The notes: generated by a model not told the origin, from the sequence alone. Positions 1-9,207 are shown, numbered from the stretch's first letter. The stretch: 64,000 nt of DNA from an uncultured Schlesneria sp. (GCA_903858935.1 CAIOKO010000040.1:62001-126000); one strand, 5' to 3'. Made by a program: numbers and translations.

Positions 1-1119
1 TTTCAAAAAGTCGGTTGCATTTCCCATCAGCTCGCCTGACGGCTTTCCGTTGACGAGCAAGACCTGCAGTTCGTCCCGTACCGGGATGACAAGTGATCGC
101 GAGTCATCCACTGGCAAAGAGTCGGGTGAGAGACGAACTTTTAACCGATGCTCACCACCGCTGAAGCTGGGAGCAAATTCGACCGTCACTTCCTGTCCAG
201 CCGGTAAGTCGACTCGTTTCGTATCCGCCAGTTGACCGTCGAGTGTCAGTTCAACCAGTTGCGCAGTAGCTCCAACCGAATTGAAATTTTTGATCGATGC
301 GGAAACTCGAACAGGGCGACCAGACAATGCAAATGATTCGTCGGTTTTAAGTCCAGACACCGCGACGTTGGCCGCATTCTGTTCACCAACGTCCAGCCAG
401 ACAATCTTTGCCCGTTCAGCAATTTTCTTGATCGTCTCACGCACTTTGAGTGTCTCGGCGGAATCGGGGGGGGCCCACGTTGCGGACTGCAGATCGGTAA
501 TAAAATAGACTTCCTTGTGAGTCAAATCGGGGGCCAGCGATAACAGTTCGTCGATCTCTTTCAACACGATCGACGCATCGACTCGTTCATCGAATAACGT
601 CAGTTGATCGATCTCTTCGATCACGGCGGCGGACTGATACGCAGGTCGCCGAACCATGACGTGCGGTACCGAATCGCTGATCCGAACAAGGTTGATGGCG
701 TCCCCTTGTTTCGCACGACTCACAATTTGTCTTGCCATATCTTTGGCTCGGTCGAACCGGGTACGGCCCGCCGCTGAATAACCCATGCTGAAAGTGGAAT
801 CGACAACTACGATCCGGTGCTTCGGACCTGCCGATTGAAAATATTCACCGAGTGTTTCCGCCGTCGGTCGGGATAGCGCCAGCGCGATGCAAGTCAGGAT
901 CAAAGTACGGATAACTAGCAGCAGGATCTGTTCAAGTTTTATTCGACGCGACTGTTTCTTGGTTGCAGCGAGCAGAAATCGCATTGCGGCCCACTGAACG
1001 GTCTGAAACCGACGCCGATGTAACAAGTGTATCAGGATCGGAATGCTGCCCGCTGCCAGCCCCCATAACATCAAGGGACTGGCGAATCCGAACGCAAGAA
1101 GAGGTCGAAACAAGTACAT
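1..1119 (-). CDS. VWA/BatA-domain membrane protein (3' part beyond window)
   Basis: The reading frame starts at ATG 1119 and runs off the left edge without a stop, so only about the first 373 residues are seen. The start is firm because an in-frame TGA lies five codons upstream. The first 25 residues hold the hydrophobic segment and the ILIHLLHRRR motif of the BatA N-terminal domain, and a second membrane segment follows near residues 65-85. A von Willebrand A domain comes next, with a MIDAS-like VVVDSTFSMG strand and later VYFITDLQSA. The family is known from planctomycete and Bacteroidetes aerotolerance-type operons, but its substrate is unknown. Downstream partners such as a glutamine-amidotransferase-like protein would lie outside the window. 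The membrane anchor plus extracytoplasmic VWA layout is inferred from sequence. Confidence 0.85.
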   Translation of the reverse strand, partial: MYLFRPLLAFGFASPLMLWGLAAGSIPILIHLLHRRRFQTVQWAAMRFLLAATKKQSRRIKLEQILLLVIRTLILTCIALALSRPTAETLGEYFQSAGPKHRIVVVDSTFSMGYSAAGRTRFDRAKDMARQIVSRAKQGDAINLVRISDSVPHVMVRRPAYQSAAVIEEIDQLTLFDERVDASIVLKEIDELLSLAPDLTHKEVYFITDLQSATWAPPDSAETLKVRETIKKIAERAKIVWLDVGEQNAANVAVSGLKTDESFALSGRPVRVSASIKNFNSVGATAQLVELTLDGQLADTKRVDLPAGQEVTVEFAPSFSGGEHRLKVRLSPDSLPVDDSRSLVIPVRDELQVLLVNGKPSGELMGNATDFLK

Positions 1120-1210
1120 GCCAGCAGGGACTCAAATGATTCCGGACAATCGAATAACATCGATCTTGGCGGATGTGAGAGGTAAAACGCAACTCAATCC
1201 GAACTTAATA

Positions 1211-1269
1211 GTGGAGGCTTCCCGCCGCCACGGATATTTTATCTCAGAGGCTGGAAGCCTCTGCTACCG
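1211..1269. repeat. Dispersed double-hairpin repeat, GGCTGGAAGCC type, copy 1
   Basis: The segment contains a perfect palindrome at 1245-1263 (arms CAGAGGCT and AGCCTCTG) preceded by a weaker GGAGGCTTCC stem and an AT-rich spacer containing ATATTTTA. The same order of parts recurs at 5888-5946, and the palindrome alone at 59415-59433. It lies in the 271-base gap between the divergent VWA and FAD-dehydrogenase genes. It may be a REP-like element or a structured transcript end. Confidence 0.7.
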
Positions 1270-1390
1270 TTCGAAATCCCCGATCACCTCACAAAACACA
1301 CTTTGACCGGGATGAATCTCTCTGGAACGCTTGTCGTCGTCAGACTTCCGTGCTACCAAGCTGTTTTCCTTCTGTGTTTGGTTAAGTTGC

Positions 1391-2998
1391 ATGCCGATCC
1401 GAATTTCAAACCTTCGTCTTCCCGTCGCTGCTCCCGAAGCAGATCTCCCACAACATCTGGCGAGACGTCTCGGTGTGTCAGTCGGCGATCTTGCGCAATG
1501 GCGAATTCTCAAAAAAAGCCTTGATGCCCGCTCATCCATGGATCTTCAGTTCGTCTATACGACGCTGATCGAGTTGACCGAAGACTGTACACGTCGATCC
1601 AGAGTCCCATTCGGGCAAACCGGCGACATTCAACTCTTCGAGCCACCCGAGTTCGATGATGCGTTGTCCGGTAACGATCCGTTATCCGAACGGCCGATCA
1701 TCGTCGGCTCGGGACCTGCCGGACTGCTGGCGGCATACTACCTCGCAATCAAGGGCTATCGTCCACTGATCATTGAACGAGGGGAAGCAGTCAAAGATCG
1801 AGTTTCCGCCGTTCGCGAGTTCGACCGAGGGGGTGAATTCGATCGCGAAAACAACTACCTGTTCGGCGAAGGAGGAGCAGGTTGCTTCAGCGACGGGAAA
1901 CTGACCTGTCGACTGGAGGGACCCGACGTCGACTGGGTTTTGAAGAGTTTCGTCGATTGCGGCGGACGACCGTCGCTTGTCTATGAAAATCGACCGCATC
2001 TCGGCAGCAACAAGCTGCCCATGATCTGCCGCAACTATCGCCGAAAAATCGAGGCCCTGGGTGGCGAATACAGGTTCGGCTGCCGGTTCGAAGGAATCGA
2101 GATCCGAGATGGACGCGTTGTTGGAATCCACACGTCGTCCGGCCACATGTCCTGCAGCCAACTGATTCTCGGGATCGGCCACAGTGCTCGTGATACTTAT
2201 CAGATGCTGTACGATCTCGGTGTCCCAATGATCCAGAAAGCCTTTCAACTCGGTCTTCGAATCGAACAACCTCAATCACAGATCAACCACCACAAGTACG
2301 GACGGCCTGAGTACGAGACCATCCTCGGCGCCGCCGATTACACGTTACAGGCCCGAGGGACCAAAGACGTCTTCACGTTCTGCATGTGTGCGGGGGGGAT
2401 TATCATGCCCAGCATCAGCGAACCCGAGATGTTCTGCTCAAACGGCATGAGCAACTCTCGACACGACACCCCGTTCGCGAACAGTGGCATCATGGTAACG
2501 CTCGAACCAAACGAATTCGGGAATTCTCATCCGCTTGCCGGCATGCACTTACAACAACATTTTGAATCGGTCGCGTTCCGGCTGGGACGTGCGAACTATC
2601 TCTCACCCATACAGACTGCGCGGGATTTCCTGAAAGGGAAGGCAACCCACACGGACGCGAAACTCGATTGTTCTTATCAACGCGGCGTTCAGCCGGCGCA
2701 ACTCGATCTGGTATTACCAGCCGTTGTTACGGACGCAATTCGTAAAAGCTTGCCGATCATGGACAAGAAACTACGTGGCGACTTTCTCAAGAACGCCATT
2801 CTGGTCGGCCCCGAAATGCGCGGCAGTTCACCAGTCAGAATCGACCGCGACCTGCAGACACGTCAGTGCCCAAATATCGCGGGTCTATATCCCGTCGGTG
2901 AAGGAGCAGGCTATGCGGGCGGCATCGTCAGCGCCGCCGTCGACGGCCTTCGTTCCGCCCGAATCATCGTCCGCCAGTTCAAGGCGTTAATGACGTAA
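1391..2998 (+). CDS. FAD-dependent dehydrogenase, COG2509 type
   Basis: This protein of about 535 residues resembles the uncharacterised NAD(P)/FAD-dependent oxidoreductases of COG2509. An N-terminal region starting MPIRISNLRLPV is followed by the dinucleotide-binding motif VGSGPAGLLAAYYLA near residue 100. The FGEGGAGCFSDGKLT motif typical of the family follows, and the C-terminal FAD motif is GLYPVGEGAGYAGGI. I prefer ATG 1391 over an upstream ATG at 1331 because family members begin with a short RI.N.RLP strand just like this one. The gene stands alone, divergent from the VWA gene. The substrate is not known. The redox role is inferred from the two FAD motifs. Confidence 0.9.
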   Translation: MPIRISNLRLPVAAPEADLPQHLARRLGVSVGDLAQWRILKKSLDARSSMDLQFVYTTLIELTEDCTRRSRVPFGQTGDIQLFEPPEFDDALSGNDPLSERPIIVGSGPAGLLAAYYLAIKGYRPLIIERGEAVKDRVSAVREFDRGGEFDRENNYLFGEGGAGCFSDGKLTCRLEGPDVDWVLKSFVDCGGRPSLVYENRPHLGSNKLPMICRNYRRKIEALGGEYRFGCRFEGIEIRDGRVVGIHTSSGHMSCSQLILGIGHSARDTYQMLYDLGVPMIQKAFQLGLRIEQPQSQINHHKYGRPEYETILGAADYTLQARGTKDVFTFCMCAGGIIMPSISEPEMFCSNGMSNSRHDTPFANSGIMVTLEPNEFGNSHPLAGMHLQQHFESVAFRLGRANYLSPIQTARDFLKGKATHTDAKLDCSYQRGVQPAQLDLVLPAVVTDAIRKSLPIMDKKLRGDFLKNAILVGPEMRGSSPVRIDRDLQTRQCPNIAGLYPVGEGAGYAGGIVSAAVDGLRSARIIVRQFKALMT

Positions 2999-3650
2999 GT
3001 TTCCAAACCTGCCTTCAGTCTGGCGCAATACGATCGTTGAATACATCACCGATAAGTCGTATAGGTCTTATGAGTCATATAAGACCTGATTTCCCCATCG
3101 AAACCAAATTTGATCGTAAAAGCTCAACCGGCTTCTCCATCATTCACGCTTCCGATTTCATCCGGAATGCGATTTCGTTTGATTTGCATCCCTGAAAACA
3201 GTTGGACAAGTTCGACACGATTGGCCAGCTTCCTTATTTCATTAAATTTTTTACACGTTTTGAAGTTTGTCAACTTGATTCTGGCTGACTGGCTTATCAA
3301 CCAGGCCGAACCTTCGAAGTATCACGAAAAATAGTGGCAGGACCGTGGACCTCGAAGACTCGACCGTTCACGACTTGCGCAAAACGAATCGCTCCCGGAT
3401 CGCACGCGGCCTTATACAAGTGACGAGAAGAGTCGAGGTATTTTGTTTCCCAAAATGTCAAAGATCAATTGCCATCTTCAGATTTTGATTTCAAATCACC
3501 CAGGCTAGACGTGGATATGTTTCTTGACTTTTCGATTTTCGATGGCCATCTTGACGCTGATGCAGAGACAAAATCACTTGAAAAACAAGCCTGCACAGGC
3601 GGCCCCAGGCGCAACAATCTGTTTGGCGACACAAGTCAGAAGGATGTCGA
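2999..3650. other. Intergenic stretch with a hairpin near its start
   Basis: I see no credible gene here. A hairpin at 3063-3087 (arms AGGTCTTAT and ATAAGACCT) lies 65 bases after the dehydrogenase stop codon. It could end that transcript, although the downstream T-run is weak. The rest has no codon structure or repeat I recognise. Confidence 0.5.
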
Positions 3651-4199
3651 ATGCGAAAGTTCATAATCCTCGTTGCGTTCTTCATTTGTCTCCCGTCAGC
3701 TCTCGTTTTCTCGGATGACTGCGCAGGGATCGCTGCTTTGAAAAAAGAAAATGAACTTCTCGCGGCAAAGCTTGAGGCAGCCAATTTGAAGATCGAAAAG
3801 TTACAGAAGCAACTCGATGAATTGAAAGCGAGCGAAAGGAAGCTGCCTAAGGAAAAAGACGAAGATCTCTTTCAACCGGGAACCGCCTGGTCGGGGACTC
3901 GCAACTACCAGCCTTCAAATGAATTTCAAGATTTGAAACTCGTCGTGCTAACGCGTGACGGAAGCAAGTTCACCGGGGAAATCCATTTCAAATCGATTGA
4001 TAATAAACAGCAGCAACTCGCCATCTCCGGAAAGGCAACGCAAACGGCAAAGGGTGCCGTCAATTTCAAGACCGAGCAAAAGGGCATTTTTCAGCAACAA
4101 TTCACGGGCACACTGGCCGGTGGCCAAATCTCATTCACATTTAAGGGAACCGCAGTCAACGGCGATAAAGTCCAAGGCTCCGGCAACCTGAAGCAATAG
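3651..4199 (+). CDS. Secreted coiled-coil protein of unknown function
   Basis: The protein has 182 residues. Residues 1-21 form a signal peptide (positive start, hydrophobic core, cleavage near FSDD). Residues about 28-66 are a Leu/Lys/Glu-rich coiled coil (KKENELLAAKLEAANLKIEK). A C-terminal domain of about 105 residues, rich in beta-strand patterns and Gly/Lys/Gln, looks like a small barrel or lipocalin-like sheet (SGTRNYQ, GEIHFKS, GTLAGGQISFTFKG). The start is supported by an AAGGA ribosome-binding site seven bases before ATG 3651. The gene stands alone, with the zinc-ribbon gene about 160 bases downstream. No known family is recognised. The periplasmic or surface location is inferred from the signal peptide. 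Confidence 0.75.
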   Translation: MRKFIILVAFFICLPSALVFSDDCAGIAALKKENELLAAKLEAANLKIEKLQKQLDELKASERKLPKEKDEDLFQPGTAWSGTRNYQPSNEFQDLKLVVLTRDGSKFTGEIHFKSIDNKQQQLAISGKATQTAKGAVNFKTEQKGIFQQQFTGTLAGGQISFTFKGTAVNGDKVQGSGNLKQ

Positions 4200-4356
4200 G
4201 TCTATGACGATTCGATGAAATTGGGATTCAGGATTCCGGTTCATCCTCACAAGATTGGATCGCTATTTCGCGTCAAAGAGAACGTCGCGAGTGCCAAACC
4301 AGACGGCCCAAGCGGACCGGAGTGCCGTGTGCTGACGTTTAATGTTCGGAGGCGTC

Positions 4357-4623
4357 ATGAAAAAGACCTGTGGAAAGTGTGGCGGGGCGTTGCAGGCAGG
4401 TGTCACGAGCGCGATCGGGCTCGTCGGTGGAGCCGAACGCGAAAGTCCGCACTCCGGATTGATCTTTATTGTTCCGGGTCATCCCACTTCTGCGAACCCA
4501 ATCACGGCGTTTCAACAAGGTTTGGCCAATGAGCCGTCAGACCGTTTCTATCACATCAAGGGATTACGATGCTCAAATTGTGGTGCCTTGGATCTCTACG
4601 CGGATGAAGAACGCCGAACATAA
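4357..4623 (+). CDS. Small zinc-ribbon protein, DUF6487/PF20097 type
   Basis: This 88-residue protein has two CxxC knuckles, KKTCGKCGG at the N-terminus and GLRCSNCGALDLYA near the C-terminus, with a variable middle. This is the layout of the small planctomycete zinc-ribbon family annotated as DUF6487. ATG 4357 is preceded at a four-base spacing by GGAGG, which decides it against the in-frame ATG at 4342. The function is unknown, and zinc binding is inferred from the four cysteines. A broken relative lies on the other strand at 8053-8310. Confidence 0.75.
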   Translation: MKKTCGKCGGALQAGVTSAIGLVGGAERESPHSGLIFIVPGHPTSANPITAFQQGLANEPSDRFYHIKGLRCSNCGALDLYADEERRT

Positions 4624-4773
4624 TTGCCTCATATGCTTCTGATTTTCGTTGACCTTTCACACGCAGGGGCCGCGCCGCATTCTTGCGGAGCGTTTGTACG
4701 GTTTGTTCATCGCATATCCATACAAGTCGTTCGCGAAGTCGCGGATGACGACGAAGACAAAGCACGACCGTCT

Positions 4774-5784
4774 TTATCCGCCAATCGAATACATCGGTCG
4801 TTCTGGTTGTATGAAGCGGGCGGTGTTGATTTCGTGACCTTCTTTTTTGGCTGCCACGCTGGAACGAATCGCGTTTGCGATTTGATCGTCGGGGGCGTGA
4901 CCACGCAGAAGGCTGCGGATGTCGGTCTCTTCCAGGCTGAAGAGACAATTACGCAGTTTTCCGTCGGCGGTGATTCGGATTCGATTGCAACTCATGCAAA
5001 AGGGCTGGCTGACGGAGGCGATGAATCCGATCCGACCAACTCCGTCGTCGAATTCGAATTCCGTCGCTGGTCCGCCGTGGCCGCTCGGAGTTTCCTGTTC
5101 GATCGGTCTCAGTGGTATGATTGACGAGGTAAGGGCTTCGATGATCTCGTGGGCAAACAGCACCTTGCCCCGTTCCCAGGCATTGTCAGCATCAAGAGGC
5201 ATATATTCGATGAATCGGACTTCGACACCCGTTTCGCGGGCGAAATGACCGAACGGGACGATTTCTTCCTCAGTCATTCCGCGAACGGAAACGGCGTTGA
5301 CTTTCACGGGATCAAAACCGGCTCGCTGTGCTGCTCGAATCCCTTCGATCACCTGCTCGAAACCGTCTCGACGAGTGAACTTTTTGAATTTCTCGGGCGT
5401 CAACGCATCCAGGCTGACGTTGATCCTGCGTAAGCCCGCGTCGTACAACCCCTGAGCCTGGTCGGCGAGCATGATTCCATTCGTCGTCAGGCCGATATCT
5501 TTCACGCCAGGAATCGACGCCAGTTTGGCGACGAGTGTGTTTAACTCGCGGCGGACCAGCGGTTCGCCTCCGGTCAGTCGCAGCTTGTCGATCCCCATCG
5601 GCACGGCCACGCGGACAAATCGTTCGATTTCTTCAAACGTCAACAGTTCCGACTTTTCCATGAACTGCACGTCTTCGGCGGGCATGCAGTAGAAACAACG
5701 AATGTTGCAGCGATCCGTCACGCTGATCCGCAGGTTGTTGTGCAACCTGCCGAAAGAATCGATGAGTGGTAATTGTGGAAGCAT
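4774..5784 (-). CDS. moaA: GTP 3',8-cyclase MoaA
   Basis: MoaA is the radical-SAM enzyme that converts GTP to (8S)-3',8-cyclo-7,8-dihydroguanosine triphosphate, the first step of molybdenum cofactor synthesis in the cytoplasm. The N-terminal cluster motif is C26, C30, C33 (CNIRCFYC). The C-terminal cluster motif CMSCNRIRITADGKLRNC is also present, and the protein ends in the conserved YSIGG tail, whose double glycine is needed for catalysis in characterised homologues. The length of 336 residues is normal. No other mo-cofactor gene lies in the window, so the pathway must be dispersed. A repeat lies about 100 bases upstream of the start. Confidence 0.97.
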   Translation of the reverse strand: MLPQLPLIDSFGRLHNNLRISVTDRCNIRCFYCMPAEDVQFMEKSELLTFEEIERFVRVAVPMGIDKLRLTGGEPLVRRELNTLVAKLASIPGVKDIGLTTNGIMLADQAQGLYDAGLRRINVSLDALTPEKFKKFTRRDGFEQVIEGIRAAQRAGFDPVKVNAVSVRGMTEEEIVPFGHFARETGVEVRFIEYMPLDADNAWERGKVLFAHEIIEALTSSIIPLRPIEQETPSGHGGPATEFEFDDGVGRIGFIASVSQPFCMSCNRIRITADGKLRNCLFSLEETDIRSLLRGHAPDDQIANAIRSSVAAKKEGHEINTARFIQPERPMYSIGG

Positions 5785-5887
5785 TCAATGTCCAAGCGGC
5801 AGCTTTGCAAGCAACCCGATGGGAGGGCGAGGTTTTTGTCGAACCAATGAGTGTACCGACTTCGCGGCCAGGTTGTCAGCTTTTATC

Positions 5888-5946
5888 GTGGAGTCTTCCA
5901 GACTCCACTCATATTTTACTTCTGCGGCTGGAAGCCGCAGCTACGG
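5888..5946. repeat. Dispersed double-hairpin repeat, GGCTGGAAGCC type, copy 2
   Basis: There are two palindromes in tandem: TGGAGTCTTCCAGACTCCA at 5889-5907 and CTGCGGCTGGAAGCCGCAG at 5922-5940, separated by an ATATTTTACTT spacer. The spacer and the second stem match copy 1 at 1211-1269. It sits between moaA and the small hypothetical gene at 5961. Confidence 0.75.
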
Positions 5947-5960
5947 CAGGTGGTGACCGA

Positions 5961-6461
5961 CTATCTTCGCACAATCGCCGGAGCGAGAAATTCCTTCAAA
6001 TTGAGTACCTGTCGGATTCGACTTTCAACCTCGTCGGCGATTCCCGATGTCTCGGCGGGATGCTGGCGTGTCACGACGCCCGTTCGAAGACATTCGGTTA
6101 CCAGTTCCAGATTGGAGTGCATTCGCAAACGAAACTCCTCCAATTGCTCGACCGACAAATCTTGTCTCACAAGATTTGATTCAACGGGTTCCCCCGATTT
6201 GAAGACTCGCTGTCGATCCATCACCGCCAGAGTTCGCCCCTGTGTCCGATATAGCCGACCATCGACAAACGATCGGCGTAATCGACCTTGTTCGTCAAAT
6301 CGATACATCAGATCGTTCCCGAGGTAGACGAACAGCCAACCCTGCACATTGAATCCTGCCATGAGGGGCTCTGAAAACAATTCCGATTGGAATTCAATTC
6401 GCCTGACCAGGGAAACCGCTTCCTCCATCAAGTCTTCACGGTCAGCTTCATTACGAGCCAT
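5961..6461 (-). CDS. Conserved hypothetical protein, 166 residues
   Basis: I recognise no named family. The protein begins MARNEADREDLMEEAVSL and is charged and soluble, without a signal peptide or membrane segment. Its centre holds alternating hydrophobic strands (GWLFVYLGNDLMYRFDEQGR). A helical C-terminal part (LSVEQLEEFRLRMHSNLELV) follows. An in-frame ATG six codons further upstream (6479) is possible, but I prefer the one at 6461 because the extra residues look like chance. The gene lies downstream of nothing on its strand and is followed by moaA about 180 bases later with a hairpin between, so it is probably a separate transcript. The coding call rests on an open frame with normal amino-acid composition. 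Confidence 0.65.
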   Translation of the reverse strand: MARNEADREDLMEEAVSLVRRIEFQSELFSEPLMAGFNVQGWLFVYLGNDLMYRFDEQGRLRRSFVDGRLYRTQGRTLAVMDRQRVFKSGEPVESNLVRQDLSVEQLEEFRLRMHSNLELVTECLRTGVVTRQHPAETSGIADEVESRIRQVLNLKEFLAPAIVRR

Positions 6462-6723
6462 TTTGGATCGAAACCTCAAGTCTGTTTGTTCAGGTCACCG
6501 AGCGATTTTAACGATAATACCCGATATCTCTTTACCTGTGGACTGTCGACAGAATGTCTTTTGATGGTGTGAACAGTAGCCAAAAGAGCCCGTTTCAATG
6601 GTATGATACCTGCATTGAAGTTCGAAACCATCGACTTTGCTCGATCCCGAATCCAATCTTCCGTCCAAGTCGTTCTGCTTGGAAAGTTGGTGGAACCAAT
6701 TCGTACAAAATGCGAGATCCCGC

Positions 6724-7887
6724 ATGGGCTTTTCCACGGTTGACCTGTCCGATCCGCTCTCGTCAGGCGAGTTTGCCACGCTTGATATGGTCCGCATGAC
6801 CGAGATTGATCGTCGGCATTCCTTGATTCGCGAGTTTCTCGAACACGAGAATTACGCAGCGTTGTTACTCCAACAGCCAGCTAACTTTGCCTGGTTAACG
6901 GGTGGCGGCCTTAACCAGCGTGGAGGAATGACCGGGAATTCGGGTTGCGTGTTTGTGACCCCGGATGCCCGTCTGATTGCCTGCAGCAACGCCGACACGG
7001 CTCAGTTTTTTGAATCGGATGTCGCGGGACTGGGATTTCAGTTGAAAGAACGTCCCTGGTTTGAACCTCGTGCGGTCATGGTCGCGGATCTATGCCGTGG
7101 TCGTCGAGTCGCCAGCGATACCGGAGTCAACGGCACGGATGATGTCAGCCTGCGATTGCTGGGAATGCGACTGCCGCTGAATGACTATGACATCGAACAC
7201 ATACGAGAAGCAGGTCGGTTACTGACACACGGAATCGAAGCGACCGCGCGAGCGTTCACACGGGGTCGGACCGAGGCGGAGGTTGCTGGCGAGTTGTCGC
7301 ACCGACTGCTGAAACGGGGAGTGACCCCCGAGCGGATTCAAATTCTCGGCGACGGGCGAGGCCGGCGGTTTCGATATTGGAACCACGATCAATCGACGGT
7401 GCAGCGCTACTGTACGATTTCGGTCGTCGGACGTTATCACGGATTGTACGTCGGCGCTGCAAGAACGGTTTCGATCGGAGACCCTCCCAACGATTTGTTA
7501 GTGGCCTTTGAACAAGCGGCGCTCGTGGCGGCGACGGGAATGTTCTTCTCGCAACCCGAATGGGAACTGTTCGAAGTCTGGAATCGGGTCCGCCGGATTT
7601 ATGAAAAGACTGGAGCCGCATCGGAATGGCAACGAGCCGATCAGGCCGATGTCGTTGAATATGAATTCGGTTCGGTCCCCCTAATGCCAAACAGCGAATT
7701 CCGTCTGTCCCCAGGCGTCCCGATCTTCTGGCACCCTTCAGTCGGTCCAGTACTGATGGGTGATACTGTAATCGTGACCAAGGACGGTACCGAAGTTCTC
7801 ACCCCACCAAGTGAATGGCCGACGGTTCCAATCAGCGTCAAGGGAGTGAGCATCAACGTTCCTGGCATTCTGGTAGTTAACGGTTGA
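6724..7887 (+). CDS. M24 (pita-bread fold) peptidase-like protein lacking metal ligands
   Basis: The protein has about 388 residues. The N-terminal creatinase-like domain (about residues 25-140; LLLQQPANFAWLTGGG) and the C-terminal pita-bread domain resemble Xaa-Pro aminopeptidases. However, the metal ligands of active M24 enzymes cannot be found. The strand that should carry two aspartates reads SVVGRYHGLYVGAARTVS. There is no HGxG histidine motif. The last glutamate position reads GPVLMGDTVIVTKDG. It is therefore probably not a metallopeptidase and may bind a ligand or partner, which is an inference. Starts at 6637, 6724, 6787 and 6796 are all possible, and no ribosome-binding site decides between them. 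The gene is monocistronic. Confidence 0.8.
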   Translation: MGFSTVDLSDPLSSGEFATLDMVRMTEIDRRHSLIREFLEHENYAALLLQQPANFAWLTGGGLNQRGGMTGNSGCVFVTPDARLIACSNADTAQFFESDVAGLGFQLKERPWFEPRAVMVADLCRGRRVASDTGVNGTDDVSLRLLGMRLPLNDYDIEHIREAGRLLTHGIEATARAFTRGRTEAEVAGELSHRLLKRGVTPERIQILGDGRGRRFRYWNHDQSTVQRYCTISVVGRYHGLYVGAARTVSIGDPPNDLLVAFEQAALVAATGMFFSQPEWELFEVWNRVRRIYEKTGAASEWQRADQADVVEYEFGSVPLMPNSEFRLSPGVPIFWHPSVGPVLMGDTVIVTKDGTEVLTPPSEWPTVPISVKGVSINVPGILVVNG

Positions 7888-8052
7888 GTTTCGCGACGCT
7901 GTTGCAATGGGTGTTTTCGAGCCATACATCGTCGATCGATTCCTGTCACGATTGACCACGACTGGCAATCCACTCCCAAGCTATCAGCATCAGTCACTGA
8001 ACGGCAAAAAATGCCCACGATGTGCGTACAACAATAATCACTTCACCGCAAA

Positions 8053-8310
8053 TTAATCAGGCGCGTAAGATTCGAGGAAGCCACAGGATTGGAAACGAAA
8101 TGTGCCAACGGGAATCCTCAACGTCACCTCTGGCAATTTGACCGCTTACGGGAAACTGATTCTTCCTCCAAAGTATTGGAGCATTTTCAAAGATTCTGAT
8201 GTCGCTTCGACCCTTTGATTTACAAAAGCGGCAACCCCTGAACGGTCCATCACGAATCCCTGAACCATCTCAACATGGCACTTGGGACACGACAAAGTTG
8301 AATGACTCAT
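8053..8310 (-). pseudogene. Zinc-ribbon protein remnant (DUF6487 type) with in-frame stop
   Basis: From ATG 8310 the minus strand reads MSHSTLSCPKCHVEMVQGFV, the start of a DUF6487-type zinc ribbon. The frame stops at TAA (8148-8146) after 54 codons but continues in the same frame to IPVGTFRFQSCGFLESYA, the family's C-terminal signature, ending at TAA 8055-8053. The second knuckle has lost its first cysteine (FRFQSCG instead of the usual YRCxxCG). One nonsense codon plus loss of a zinc ligand points to decay rather than a sequencing slip. A shorter product might still be made from the first 54 codons. The apparently intact relative at 4357-4623 shares the layout but little sequence. Confidence 0.8.
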
Positions 8311-8429
8311 TGGAGTTTCCTTATTGCTCGATAGTTCAAGGTATTGAGCAATTCAAGCGGAAATCCCTGTCAACACCGAACGTTCGGGAACGCAAGAACG
8401 ATGCAGTGGTGAAAAGCCCGAACATTCAA

Positions 8430-9140
8430 CTAATCCGCAGACAATCCCTCGAAAAGACTGCTTCCGATTCGGATCAATGTGGCCCCTTCTTCGATACCGA
8501 CTTCGAAGTCGCCACTCATTCCCATGGAAAGTTCCGGCAATTGCCAGCGGCCGTTAGATTCGATTCGCAATCGATCACGAAGCTCGCGAAGTCGGCGAAA
8601 CACGGGACGTGCAATCTCGGAGCTGTCCCCGAGCGGTGCCATGGTCATCAGGCCCGAGATTTCCAGAGAGTCACACGTTTGCAATTTGGGCCACGCTGCT
8701 AGCAACACCGTCGGGTCAAATCCGTCTTTGCTTTGTTCTCTCGAGACGTTCACTTCCAACAGGATCTTCGGCTTGGATTGTCGTTTGATCGCGGACTTGG
8801 CGAGGTGTTCGAACAATCGCACCGAATCGACGGAATGAATCATCTGCGTGAACGGAAGGATTTCGTCGGCTTTGTTACGTTGAAGATGTCCGATCAAATG
8901 CCAGCCAATATCTGCTGGCAATTCCCGGGCTCGCGAGACCAGTTGCTGTGGCCGTGCTTCACCAAGATCTCTGACACCGAGGTCGATCAGTTCGCGAACC
9001 CAGTCGAGTTCGGCATATTTCGTCACGGCGATCAGCGTCACTTCGCTGACGGAACGGCCCGAGACCTGACACGCTTGAGCAATTCGATCGCGAATGGTGC
9101 TGAGGTTTTCTTCGAGCTGTTTTCGAGTTTCGATTGTCAT
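8430..9140 (-). CDS. YggS/PLPBP-family pyridoxal phosphate homeostasis protein
   Basis: YggS-family proteins bind pyridoxal 5'-phosphate on a single TIM-barrel domain and buffer its free pool. No enzymatic turnover is known. The PLP-lysine strand is LIAVTKYAELDWV, followed by DLGEARPQQLV, GWHLIGHLQRNK, SGLMTMAP, and the C-terminal SMGMSGDFEVGIEEGATLIRIG phosphate-binding region. The length is about 236 residues from ATG 9140. An upstream ATG at 9206 would overlap the spacer after the preceding gene and add 22 atypical residues. It follows the CYTH gene on the same strand by about 70 bases and is probably cotranscribed with it. Confidence 0.93.
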   Translation of the reverse strand: MTIETRKQLEENLSTIRDRIAQACQVSGRSVSEVTLIAVTKYAELDWVRELIDLGVRDLGEARPQQLVSRARELPADIGWHLIGHLQRNKADEILPFTQMIHSVDSVRLFEHLAKSAIKRQSKPKILLEVNVSREQSKDGFDPTVLLAAWPKLQTCDSLEISGLMTMAPLGDSSEIARPVFRRLRELRDRLRIESNGRWQLPELSMGMSGDFEVGIEEGATLIRIGSSLFEGLSAD

Positions 9141-9207
9141 GGAGGACAACTGGTCCGTTGGAACGTTCAAAGTGCTAATGCGACGAAGTCGTGACGTTTC
9201 TTTCAAA

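Noticed and set aside
1682-2279. Long minus-strand frames opposite the FAD dehydrogenase
   Set aside because: They mirror a strongly coding plus-strand frame and have no recognisable domains.
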